Part shown: piece after piece, positions 8,532 through 15,849 of the stretch
Layout: every line of letters begins with the position of its first letter
Numbering within the stretch: position 1 is the first letter of the stretch
NCBI RefSeq assembly: GCF_001043055.1
Contig: NZ_JYLF01000001.1
Coordinates: 744,001-808,000 of the forward strand
Length of the DNA stretch: 64,000 bases
Source of the DNA: Pseudomonas weihenstephanensis
GTDB lineage: Bacteria; Pseudomonadota; Gammaproteobacteria; Pseudomonadales; Pseudomonadaceae
Direction: 5' to 3'
Notes under the pieces: generated by a model
What the model was told of the DNA's origin: nothing
Seen by the model: the letters and a program-made list of their open reading frames with translations, nothing else
Database searches by the model: none
Translations under genes and position numbers: made by a program

Positions 8532-9302
8532 TCAGTCGTAAATCACTTTCTTCTTCCAGTCGGCATCCGCGTCATCGGTTTTCAAGCCTTCAGTCAGTTC
8601 GTTGACTTCATCTTTCGCCGGTTCAAGGTTGGTCAGCACCAGCGAGTTGGCGCGCACCAGTTGCTCTTCCATTTCTTTGAGTGCTGCGCTGTACATCGCA
8701 GGCTCTGGTTGCTTGCGCAGGTATTGAGCGCCGCGCTCATAGGCAAGACGCGCTTGGCCCGGCTGATTTTGCTGAAAAGCGAGCTGGCCCAGATTATTGA
8801 AAAACTCGATGTGCAGCACCACGAGCAAGTGCCGAATTTCTTTGATCCAGCGCTTGGCTTCGTTGGTGGGTAGGAAGCCGTCCTGAACGGCGCGGGTGAT
8901 TTGCCCGTGCAGGGTTTCCAGCAAAAAGCGCACATCTTTGGCTTTGGCTTCAGTCAGGATAGGGCCGGGCGGGTTGTTGACCGGGATCGATTCACCCTGG
9001 CCGATCAATGCATTGAGTTCGGCGATCCGGGTCTTTAAAGGCGCGCTGTTTTTTTGCAGGTGCAACAGGCGTTGTGTGGCGTTAAGTTCCAGGCGTGCCA
9101 GCAGGTGTTTGAGTGCGGGCGACATCAGTTGGCCAGGGAACGTCTCGCTGACTTCGCTGCAACGACGCACACGGTCAGTAAGCTCAACCTTTAAGCGGGC
9201 CTTTTCCAATTTGTTGTTTTCCACCACATGGTTCATGTAACCGATGGCGATCAATAGGACGATCCCGGCTACTACAAGCAGGGTGATCATGGATGGCGTC
9301 AA
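8532..9302 (-). CDS. Membrane-anchored protein of unknown function
   Basis: The 256-residue product is not assigned to a named family. A hydrophobic N-terminal helix (ITLLVVAGIVLLIAIGYM, about residues 6-23) should anchor it in the inner membrane, with the rest in the cytoplasm or periplasm. The remainder is helical and charged. A central stretch (LGQLAFQQNQPGQARLAYER) resembles a tetratricopeptide-type helix pair. The best start is a TTG at 9302, because AGAGG lies 8 bases upstream; an ATG at 9290 is the alternative. It is a single-gene unit between yggL and the tRNA cluster. Confidence 0.8.
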   Translation of the reverse strand: MTPSMITLLVVAGIVLLIAIGYMNHVVENNKLEKARLKVELTDRVRRCSEVSETFPGQLMSPALKHLLARLELNATQRLLHLQKNSAPLKTRIAELNALIGQGESIPVNNPPGPILTEAKAKDVRFLLETLHGQITRAVQDGFLPTNEAKRWIKEIRHLLVVLHIEFFNNLGQLAFQQNQPGQARLAYERGAQYLRKQPEPAMYSAALKEMEEQLVRANSLVLTNLEPAKDEVNELTEGLKTDDADADWKKKVIYD

Positions 9303-9553
9303 CGTAAAAACCTCTTTGGATGGTCGGTGGGCTTTATTTTCTAAACGTGCAAACGGTCTTGAGGTTGGCTGCCCTCGTCTATTAAAGAGGTTGGACTGCT
9401 AGCGGAAGTACAGAGTGCCACTATTGCACGGTGCCAACTATAACTCCTTGTAGGATGTCGGAATATAGGCGTCAGGACATCGGCGCCGTACGGTGCATGA
9501 AATGAGGTGAAGATGGGCGAAGTCATTGATTTCAATATATTTTCATATTGGGG
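9303..9553. other. Non-coding stretch upstream of the tRNA cluster
   Basis: About 250 bases hold the presumed promoter of the leftward gene starting at 9302 and the approach to the tRNA promoter. No gene, repeat or terminator was recognised. Confidence 0.5.
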
Positions 9554-9582
9554 TTGACGACTTCCCAAACCATCCCTAGAAT
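9554..9582 (+). promoter_or_regulatory. Sigma-70 promoter of the tRNA-Glu/Gly cluster
   Basis: TTGACG at 9554-9559 and TAGAAT at 9577-9582 are 17 bases apart, close to consensus. Transcription would start about 50 bases before the first tRNA. A GC-rich stretch follows the -10, as in stringently controlled stable-RNA promoters. Confidence 0.8.
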
Positions 9583-9642
9583 GCGCGCCAATTGCAGCGT
9601 AAAGCACACAGCGAAACGCAGTAACCAGTGAAGTTGTAGCGT

Positions 9643-9718
9643 GTCCCCTTCGTCTAGTGGCCTAGGACACCGCCCTTTCACGGCGGTAACAGGGGTTCGA
9701 GTCCCCTAGGGGACGCCA
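9643..9718 (+). tRNA. tRNA-Glu (anticodon TTC), copy 1
   Basis: The 76-base gene has CCA encoded. Acceptor arms GTCCCC and GGGGAC pair. The anticodon stem CCGCC/GGCGG encloses CTTTCAC with TTC as anticodon, and the T-loop is GTTCGAGTC. It is the first gene behind the 9554 promoter. Confidence 0.97.
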
Positions 9719-9720
9719 TT

Positions 9721-9796
<76 letters not shown>

Positions 9797-9870
9797 TTTT
9801 TAAGCAGCTTCGCTCTCGGGCGGGGTTGAGTGAAAGCCAGATCCTTAGCTTCGGTTATGTGATTGGCACT

Positions 9871-9890
9871 GAAATGTACGTGTGCATTTC
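9871..9890 (+). repeat. Hairpin just before tRNA-Glu copy 2
   Basis: GAAATGTAC pairs with GTGCATTTC, with one G-U pair. It lies 7 bases before the tRNA. The equivalent hairpin in unit B (10200-10219) is perfectly paired, so pairing is kept despite a base change. Confidence 0.55.
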
Positions 9891-9897
9891 GGGCAAC

Positions 9898-9973
9898 GTC
9901 CCCTTCGTCTAGTGGCCTAGGACACCGCCCTTTCACGGCGGTAACAGGGGTTCGAGTCCCCTAGGGGACGCCA
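9898..9973 (+). tRNA. tRNA-Glu (anticodon TTC), copy 2
   Basis: The sequence is identical to copy 1 over all 76 bases, including the encoded CCA. It is the first tRNA of repeat unit A. Confidence 0.97.
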
Positions 9974-9978
9974 TTATT

Positions 9979-10054
<76 letters not shown>

Positions 10055-10099
10055 AATTTTGTTTTCTGACGCTCAATAGTGTTGAGAAAGCATAAAAAG

Positions 10100-10122
10100 A
10101 TCAGCCAAGGCTGATTTTTTTT
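10100..10122 (+). terminator. Terminator after the second tRNA pair
   Basis: ATCAGCC (10100-10106) pairs with GGCTGAT (10109-10115) and is followed by T8. Its two-base loop means the top pair or two probably opens. It implies that the third pair depends on read-through or on its own promoter. Confidence 0.75.
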
Positions 10123-10226
10123 GTGTCACAAGCAGCTTTGCTTTCGAGTGAAGTTGGTGAAAAGCCAGAGCGATAACTTCGGTTACTGTGCCTGGCACTG
10201 AAATGTACGTGTACATTTCGGGCAAC

Positions 10227-10302
10227 GTCCCCTTCGTCTAGTGGCCTAGGACACCGCCCTTTCACGGCGGTAACAGGGGTTCGAGTCCCCTAGGGGACGC
10301 CA
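10227..10302 (+). tRNA. tRNA-Glu (anticodon TTC), copy 3
   Basis: The sequence is identical to copies 1 and 2 over 76 bases with CCA. It is preceded by the perfect hairpin at 10200-10219. Confidence 0.97.
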
Positions 10303-10307
10303 TTATT

Positions 10308-10383
<76 letters not shown>

Positions 10384-10427
10384 AATTTTGTTTTTTGGGG
10401 CTACGCAGTTTCAAAAAACACCAGAAA

Positions 10428-10451
10428 AGCAGCCTTATGGCTGCTTTTTTT
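10428..10451 (+). terminator. Terminator of the tRNA cluster
   Basis: AGCAGCC (10428-10434) pairs with GGCTGCT (10439-10445) around TTAT, followed by a run of T. Confidence 0.88.
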
Positions 10452-10573
10452 GTGCCTGCGATTTTGCAAGGTCACGCCCGGTCAATCCGCTCTAAGCAAA
10501 TAACCAATCGATCTGCAAGAAACTCACCGCTCGCGCCACAGAAGGTTCTTCTACTTCTTAATTGAGCTTCAGG

Positions 10574-11515
10574 ATGGCGCACTACTTTGATCTTGCCCAG
10601 CAACAAGACATTCACACCTTGGCCCGCAGCTTTACCGGTCGTACGCAATGGCCCACCTGGCTATTGTTGATCGCTGTTCCCGGTGCGTGGTTTGGCCTGC
10701 TCTTAATCAGCCCGTTGATAGGGGCTTTTTGGACACTCCTTTTGTTGATACCGGTGGTCGTGTTGTGGATGTCGGTGCAGCACGAACTGTTGCACGGGCA
10801 TCCCACGCGGGCGCTGTGGTTCAACAAACTGCTGGGGTATGCACCTTTTGCCGTGTGGTACCCGTACACCTTGTACCGAGACAGCCACTTGCTGCACCAC
10901 CGAGACCATGATCTGACCCTGCCCGGCATCGATCCGGAAAGCCGTTACCTGCTCAACCGCCAATGGCCTCAGTCGCCCAAATGGCTGCGTGGGTTGCTCT
11001 GGCTGAACAAGACTGTGGCGGGGCGGGTATTGATCGGGCCGCCACTGGCCTTATGCGGGCTGGCCACGGAAGAGTTTGCGCGGTTGCGCCAAGGTCAGCG
11101 ACAGGCGTGGTGCATGTGGCTGACGCACGGTTTTTGCACAGGGTTGATGTGTGCCTTTATTGCTCACTACAGCGTGCTTTCGATCTGGCAATACGTGTTC
11201 TTGGTAACGGTTCCTGCACTGTCTGTGGGCGCGTTGCGTTCTTACTATGAGCATCGGCCTGCCGAACGGCCCGAACAGCGAACGGTGCTCAATGAGGCCG
11301 GTTGGCCCTGGGCGTGGCTGTTTTTGCACTTGAATTTGCATTTGGTGCATCACGACATGCCGGGCTTACCGTGGTTTTACTTGCCCACGGTGTACCGGGC
11401 TCGGCGCGCGCAATGGATTGAGCGCAGTGGTGGCTTCTTGGTTGAAGGCTATGGCACGTTCCTGCGCAACAATAGCATGCGCGCCATCGACAGCCCTCAG
11501 CATCCCTTCCATTAA
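10574..11515 (+). CDS. Membrane fatty-acid desaturase family protein
   Basis: The 313-residue product carries the three histidine boxes of the di-iron membrane desaturase/hydroxylase family: HELLHGH, HHRDHD and HLVHHDMP. Hydrophobic segments at about 30-70 and 165-215 fit four membrane passes. It should oxidise a lipid or lipid-like substrate in the inner membrane; the substrate cannot be read from the sequence. ATG 10574 is chosen; a TTG at 10562 is in frame but no better supported. It precedes a PhnD-like gene by 18 bases, so the two form an operon. Desaturases beside betaine-type transporters suggest a link to membrane adaptation, which is inference. Confidence 0.85.
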   Translation: MAHYFDLAQQQDIHTLARSFTGRTQWPTWLLLIAVPGAWFGLLLISPLIGAFWTLLLLIPVVVLWMSVQHELLHGHPTRALWFNKLLGYAPFAVWYPYTLYRDSHLLHHRDHDLTLPGIDPESRYLLNRQWPQSPKWLRGLLWLNKTVAGRVLIGPPLALCGLATEEFARLRQGQRQAWCMWLTHGFCTGLMCAFIAHYSVLSIWQYVFLVTVPALSVGALRSYYEHRPAERPEQRTVLNEAGWPWAWLFLHLNLHLVHHDMPGLPWFYLPTVYRARRAQWIERSGGFLVEGYGTFLRNNSMRAIDSPQHPFH

Positions 11516-11533
11516 TTGCACCAGGAGTGTCCT

Positions 11534-12325
11534 ATGTCGGGTCGTTACGCCGCCCTCGCGATGTATGTAGCACCGAAGCCGGTGCAGGCCGCCAATGAGC
11601 AATGGCTGACACGCATCATGCACTTGTTGGGATACATACGCGCTGATGCGCAGGGGCTTGAGCTGAGCGCGTTGTTTCGTGCGCCTGAGCTGCTGCTGAC
11701 ACAAACCTGCGGCTACCCGTTGATGACTCAACTGCGCGATCAGGTGCAATTGATTGGTCGTCCGCGCTACGAATGGCCGCACAGTACGGGTGGCAGCCAT
11801 TGCAGTGTGATTGTCTGCCGCGAACAGGATCCGCGTCGCACATTGGCTCAATTTCGTGGCTGCCGAGCGGTGATCAATGACGAGCATTCCAATAGCGGCA
11901 TGAACCTGTTTCGTCATCAACTGGCGCCCCTCCAGCAGGGTGGGCGCTTTTTTTCGTCGGTGACAATCAGCGGGGCGCATCAACACAGCCTGCGTTGGGT
12001 CCAGGCTCAGCGCGCAGATCTGGCCGCTATCGACAGCGTGACCTTTGCCTACCTTGCGCACTACGCGCCTCAAGACGTGGCGGGTATTCGAATCGTTGCC
12101 CGCACGGCCCCCAGCCCGACCTTGCCGTTTATTACGTCTATCGGCACGAGCGCGCAGGAGGTACAGCGCATTCGCACTGCCATGAACGCGGCACTTGAAC
12201 AGTTACCGCAGGTGGGCGACTGCCTGCGGCTGCGTGAGGTGCTACCTGCCAGCCTGGCAGACTATGAATGCGTACTCGATTACCAGCGCGAGGCGACGCT
12301 TCAAGGCTTTGAGGTGCTGCAATAG
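11534..12325 (+). CDS. PhnD-like solute-binding-fold protein without signal peptide
   Basis: The 263-residue product resembles the PhnD/SsuA/transferrin group of periplasmic binding proteins: GYPLMTQLRDQVQLIGRP, RAVINDEHSNSGMNLFRH, SGAHQHSLRWVQAQRADLAAIDSVT and a C-terminal helical region. Binding-protein folds of this type take phosphonates, phosphite, thiamine precursors or similar ligands. The N-terminus (MSGRYAALAMYVAPKPVQAA) lacks a signal peptide, so it is probably cytoplasmic and may act as a sensor or ligand carrier. AGGAG lies seven bases before ATG 11534, which fixes the start. It is translated with the upstream desaturase. The ligand is unknown. Confidence 0.75.
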   Translation: MSGRYAALAMYVAPKPVQAANEQWLTRIMHLLGYIRADAQGLELSALFRAPELLLTQTCGYPLMTQLRDQVQLIGRPRYEWPHSTGGSHCSVIVCREQDPRRTLAQFRGCRAVINDEHSNSGMNLFRHQLAPLQQGGRFFSSVTISGAHQHSLRWVQAQRADLAAIDSVTFAYLAHYAPQDVAGIRIVARTAPSPTLPFITSIGTSAQEVQRIRTAMNAALEQLPQVGDCLRLREVLPASLADYECVLDYQREATLQGFEVLQ

Positions 12326-12382
12326 CACGCCACTGCGCGCGTTTATATATCAAAAGTTAATGTTTAAATCATTTTTTAATAT

Positions 12383-12411
12383 TTAAAAGAAATAAAGGCG
12401 TTTGCTAGGAT
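12383..12411 (+). promoter_or_regulatory. Candidate promoter of the sigma-factor/betaine operon
   Basis: TTAAAA (12383-12388) and TAGGAT (12406-12411) are 17 bases apart, and TGC before the -10 makes it an extended -10. It sits in a strikingly AT-rich stretch (12340-12395). CCGGATCACCGG lies about 8 bases downstream of the -10 and could be an operator. Confidence 0.5.
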
Positions 12412-12463
12412 CGCCGCACCGGATCACCGGACACGTTGCTTTCATCTTATTTTTGGAGCCTGT

Positions 12464-13012
12464 ATGTCCGGGGCCGACCTTTCTCATCGTGATTACGTGA
12501 GTCATCTTTTCAGCGCTCACTATGTTTGGCTGCACACTCGTTTGCGGCGCAATCTGCATTCAGACAGCTACGCTGAAGACATTGCAGCCGACACCTTTGT
12601 CCAGTTGCTCAACGTGCCAACCCCAGGGAGTATTCGTGAGCCGCGGGCGTTATTGACGACCATCGCACAGCGGCTGGTGTATCAACTATGGCGCCGTCGT
12701 TCGGTAGAGCGGGCCTATTTGATGACCTTACCCCTGCACGATACGCAGGACGTGCCTAGCCCTGAGTCTATGGCGCAGTTACATCAAACCTTGCGCACGG
12801 TGCAGCGTCAGCTCGAAGGGTTGCCCGACAAGGTCAAATCAACCTTTGTGCTCTCGCGGGTGAACGGCATGACCTACCCCGAAATAGCCGCGCAGTTGGG
12901 GATTTCCCAGCGTTCGGTCAGCGATTACATGAACCTTGCGCTGCGCAGGTGCTCCAAAACAGGCATTGCACCGTTTCAAGACCACTCCTCCAAAACAAGA
13001 GAATCTGTATGA
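12464..13012 (+). CDS. ECF sigma factor, FecI-like, without anti-sigma partner
   Basis: The 182-residue protein has a sigma region 2 (YAEDIAADTFVQLLNV, then ALLTTIAQRLVYQLWRRR) and a region 4 helix-turn-helix (YPEIAAQLGISQRSVSDYMN), typical of FecI-type iron-starvation sigmas. FecI relatives normally precede a fecR-like anti-sigma gene and a TonB receptor. Neither is here. Instead the stop codon overlaps the start of a betaine-type binding protein (ATGA at 13009). GGAG five bases before the ATG is a good ribosome site. It may control the transporter operon or unlinked genes; its target promoters are not evident. Confidence 0.88.
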   Translation: MSGADLSHRDYVSHLFSAHYVWLHTRLRRNLHSDSYAEDIAADTFVQLLNVPTPGSIREPRALLTTIAQRLVYQLWRRRSVERAYLMTLPLHDTQDVPSPESMAQLHQTLRTVQRQLEGLPDKVKSTFVLSRVNGMTYPEIAAQLGISQRSVSDYMNLALRRCSKTGIAPFQDHSSKTRESV

Positions 13013-14031
13013 ACAATCTGAAAAAGTGGCTCGGTGGCTCGCTTCTGGCGTTAGGACTCATCACACAACCGGTCTTGGCGCAAAGCCAGAAGCCCCCTGT
13101 TTATTTCGGTGATATCACTTGGGAAAGCGGCAGTTTGATCACCGAAGTGCTGCGCTTTATCACCGAGAAAGGCTACGGCGTCGCCACAGACACTTTGCCC
13201 GGCAGCACGGTCAGTCTTGAAGCGGCCCTGGCTAAAAACGACATTCAGGTGATTGGCGAAGAGTGGGCGGGTCGCAGCCCGGTGTGGCTCAAGGCGCAAG
13301 CGGAGGGCAAAGTGTTTGGCGTGGGCGATATTGTCAAAAACGCCAGTGAAGGCTGGTGGGTGCCGGAGTATGTGATCAAGGGCGATGCCGAAAAAGGCAT
13401 CAAGGCGCTGGCGCCGGACTTGAAGTCGGTCAACGACCTGGCGCGCTACAAAGAGGTGTTCCGTGATCAGGAAGACCCGACCCGTGGCCGTTTCCTTAAC
13501 AGCCCCACCGGCTGGACGTCTGAGATTGTGAACAGCCAAAAGCTCAAAGCGTATGGCCTGGACAAGGATTTCGTGAATTTCCGCACCGGCTCGGGCGCGG
13601 CGCTGGATGCCGAAGTCAGTTCCTCGATTCGCCGTGGCAAACCGGTGTTGTTCTACTACTGGTCACCGACCCCGCTGATTGGCCGCTACAAACTGATCAA
13701 GCTCGAAGAGCCGGCCTTTGATGCTGAGGCCTGGAAGACTCTGGCTGACGTCAACAACCCTAACCCCAAAGGCACGCGCTCATTACCGGCGAAACTGGCG
13801 ATTGGCGTTTCAGCGCCTTTCAAAGCCGAGTACCCGCAATTGGTCGCGTTCTATGAAAAGGTCGACTTTCCGATTGATTTGCTCAACACAACGTTGGCCC
13901 ACATGAGCGAAAAACGCACGGAGCCACGCAAGGCCGCTGAAACTTTTTTACGCGAGCAACCGCAGATTTGGCATGCCTGGGTAACCCCTGACGCGGCACA
14001 AAAAGTCGATGCAGCGCTGAACTCCAAATAA
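13009..14031 (+). CDS. Glycine betaine/choline-type ABC transporter, substrate-binding protein
   Basis: The 340-residue periplasmic protein has a signal peptide (MNNLKKWLGGSLLALGLI, cleavage near VLAQ) and the OpuAC/ProX fold. Aromatic motifs expected to form the cage for a quaternary ammonium are visible: EEWAGRS, EGWWVPEYV and FYYWSPTPLIGRY. Relatives bind glycine betaine, proline betaine, carnitine or choline; the exact ligand is not determined. It overlaps the sigma gene by four bases and is followed by its permease and ATPase, so all four are cotranscribed. Confidence 0.88.
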   Translation: MNNLKKWLGGSLLALGLITQPVLAQSQKPPVYFGDITWESGSLITEVLRFITEKGYGVATDTLPGSTVSLEAALAKNDIQVIGEEWAGRSPVWLKAQAEGKVFGVGDIVKNASEGWWVPEYVIKGDAEKGIKALAPDLKSVNDLARYKEVFRDQEDPTRGRFLNSPTGWTSEIVNSQKLKAYGLDKDFVNFRTGSGAALDAEVSSSIRRGKPVLFYYWSPTPLIGRYKLIKLEEPAFDAEAWKTLADVNNPNPKGTRSLPAKLAIGVSAPFKAEYPQLVAFYEKVDFPIDLLNTTLAHMSEKRTEPRKAAETFLREQPQIWHAWVTPDAAQKVDAALNSK

Positions 14032-14051
14032 CTCACTGACACGAGCACTGC

Positions 14052-14903
14052 ATGTTTCCAGACAACATGACGTTTTCCATCGCAGGCTGGGTCAATGACG
14101 GCGTGGACGCGCTGGTCAGCCATTACGGCGATGTGTTCAGGCACATCTCCGACACGCTGCTGTGGGCCATCATCAACCTTGAAAACCTGCTGCGCATCAC
14201 CCCCTGGTGGCTGATGCTGGCCATCGTGGGGGCGATTGCCTGGCACGCCACCCGTAAAGTCCTCAGCACAGTGGTGATTGTTGGCCTGCTGTTTCTGGTC
14301 GGTGCCGTCGGGCTGTGGGACAAGCTGATGCAAACCCTGGCGCTGATGATGGTGGCCACGGTCATTTCGGTGATGTTGGGGGTTCCGCTGGGTATTCTCG
14401 CGGCGCGCAACAATCGCTTGCGAGCGGTGATGATGCCCTTGTTGGACATCATGCAAACCATGCCCAGCTTTGTGTATTTGATCCCGGTGTTGATGCTGTT
14501 CGGCCTGGGCAAGGTTCCGGCCATTTTTGCCACGGTGATCTATGCCGTACCGCCATTGATTCGCCTCACCGACCTGGGGTTGCGTCAGGTCGACCGTGAA
14601 GTGATGGAGGGGATCAACGCGTTTGGCGCCACCCCTTGGCAGCAACTGTTCGGCGTGCAACTGCCGTTGGCGATGCCGAGCATCATGGCGGGCATCAACC
14701 AGACCACCATGATGGCACTGTCGATGGTGGTCATTGCATCGATGATTGGTGCGCGGGGTTTGGGCGAGGACGTGTTGGTCGGCATTCAGACGCTCAACGT
14801 GGGCAAGGGCCTGGAGGCCGGGCTGGCGATTGTGATTTTGGCAGTGGTCATTGACCGTATCACCCAGGCCTATGGCCGACCTCGGCATGGGCCTCAGGAA
14901 TGA
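14052..14903 (+). CDS. Glycine betaine/choline-type ABC transporter, permease
   Basis: The 283-residue inner-membrane protein resembles ProW/OpuAB. It has about six hydrophobic segments, a MetI-like core, and the EAA loop motif INAFGATPWQQLFGVQLPLA that contacts the ATPase. It lies 20 bases after the binding protein and overlaps the ATPase start by four bases (ATGA), indicating translational coupling. It transports the ligand delivered by the 13009-14031 product. Confidence 0.9.
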   Translation: MFPDNMTFSIAGWVNDGVDALVSHYGDVFRHISDTLLWAIINLENLLRITPWWLMLAIVGAIAWHATRKVLSTVVIVGLLFLVGAVGLWDKLMQTLALMMVATVISVMLGVPLGILAARNNRLRAVMMPLLDIMQTMPSFVYLIPVLMLFGLGKVPAIFATVIYAVPPLIRLTDLGLRQVDREVMEGINAFGATPWQQLFGVQLPLAMPSIMAGINQTTMMALSMVVIASMIGARGLGEDVLVGIQTLNVGKGLEAGLAIVILAVVIDRITQAYGRPRHGPQE

Positions 14904-15730
14904 CAGACGTGACGATCAATAAAATCGAAGTGCGCAACGTGTTCAAGGTGTTCGGTAATCGCGAAAAAGACGTGCTGGCGCTGATCGGCGAAGGCAAGAG
15001 TAAGGAAGAAGTGTTGGCCAAAACGGGTTGCGTGATCGGGATCAACGACTTGTCGCTGTCGATCCGTGCCGGTGAAGTGTTCGTCATCATGGGCTTGTCC
15101 GGTTCCGGCAAGTCGACGCTGGTGCGTCACCTCAATCGTTTAATCGACCCCACCAGCGGCCAGATCCTGGTCGACGGTCAGAACATCCTTGATTACGACA
15201 TGCCTGCGTTGCGTCAATTCAGGCGGCACAACGTCAGTATGGTGTTCCAGAATTTCGGCCTGTTGCCGCATCGCAACGTGCTGGAGAACGTCGCGTATGG
15301 GTTAAAGGTCAGGGGCGAGCGTCAGGCGCAATGCGATGAGCGCGCACGGCACTGGATCTCAGTGGTGGGCCTGCAAGGCTATGAGCACGCCTTTGTTCAT
15401 CAGTTGTCGGGGGGAATGCGACAGCGCGTTGGTCTGGCACGTGCATTGGCCACCGACACCGACATCATCCTGATGGATGAAGCCTTCAGCGCCCTCGATC
15501 CGTTGATTCGCGCTGAGATGCAAGATCAACTGCTTGAGCTGCAACGCACATTGCAAAAAACCATTGTGTTTATCACCCATGACCTGGATGAAGCGCTGCG
15601 CATTGGCAATCGCATTGCCATTCTCAAAGATGGGCAATTGGTTCAGGTGGGCACGCCGCACGAAATTTTGCAGGCCCCTGCCGATGACTATGTTGACCGT
15701 TTTGTGCAGCGCCACCGGTCCAGCATTTAG
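14900..15730 (+). CDS. Glycine betaine/choline-type ABC transporter, ATPase
   Basis: The 276-residue ATPase resembles ProV/OpuAA: Walker A GLSGSGKST, Q-loop VFQNFGLLPHRNVLENVAYG, signature LSGGMRQRVGLARAL and Walker B IILMDEAFSALDP. The insert before the Walker A (EGKSKEEVLAKTG) is the ProV-type extension. It ends soon after the nucleotide-binding domain, so it lacks the C-terminal CBS pair that senses ionic strength in OpuA. Osmotic gating through CBS domains is therefore not expected. It is the last gene of the sigma-led operon. Confidence 0.9.
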   Translation: MTDVTINKIEVRNVFKVFGNREKDVLALIGEGKSKEEVLAKTGCVIGINDLSLSIRAGEVFVIMGLSGSGKSTLVRHLNRLIDPTSGQILVDGQNILDYDMPALRQFRRHNVSMVFQNFGLLPHRNVLENVAYGLKVRGERQAQCDERARHWISVVGLQGYEHAFVHQLSGGMRQRVGLARALATDTDIILMDEAFSALDPLIRAEMQDQLLELQRTLQKTIVFITHDLDEALRIGNRIAILKDGQLVQVGTPHEILQAPADDYVDRFVQRHRSSI

Positions 15731-15768
15731 CAATATCTGCTTACCACCACCCCCCGTGTTTCATCACG

Positions 15769-15836
15769 TTGAATCGCTTACTCGGTTGGCGTTGACGGTT
15801 ACCCCGTCAGCCGGACTGTCTTTTAGCGATTCAATG
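15769..15836 (+). promoter_or_regulatory. Nested hairpin leader before the DUF6543 gene
   Basis: TTGAATCGCT (15769-15778) and AGCGATTCAA (15825-15834) are perfect inverted repeats, extendable by a G-U and a C-G pair. They enclose a second stem, TGACGG/CCGTCA (15793-15798 and 15804-15809). The structure ends about 14 bases before ATG 15850, directly against the ribosome-binding site. It could act as a leader RNA or, as DNA, a protein-binding cruciform. Confidence 0.5.
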
Positions 15837-15849
15837 CGATGGATTGACC

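Noticed and set aside
10123..10226. A separate promoter for the third tRNA pair
   Set aside because: No -35/-10 pair with acceptable spacing was seen in the spacer; read-through is as likely.
13851..14888. Leftward open frame of 345 residues across the betaine permease
   Set aside because: It is His/Gln/Arg-rich and antisense to the permease; no ribosome site or family match.
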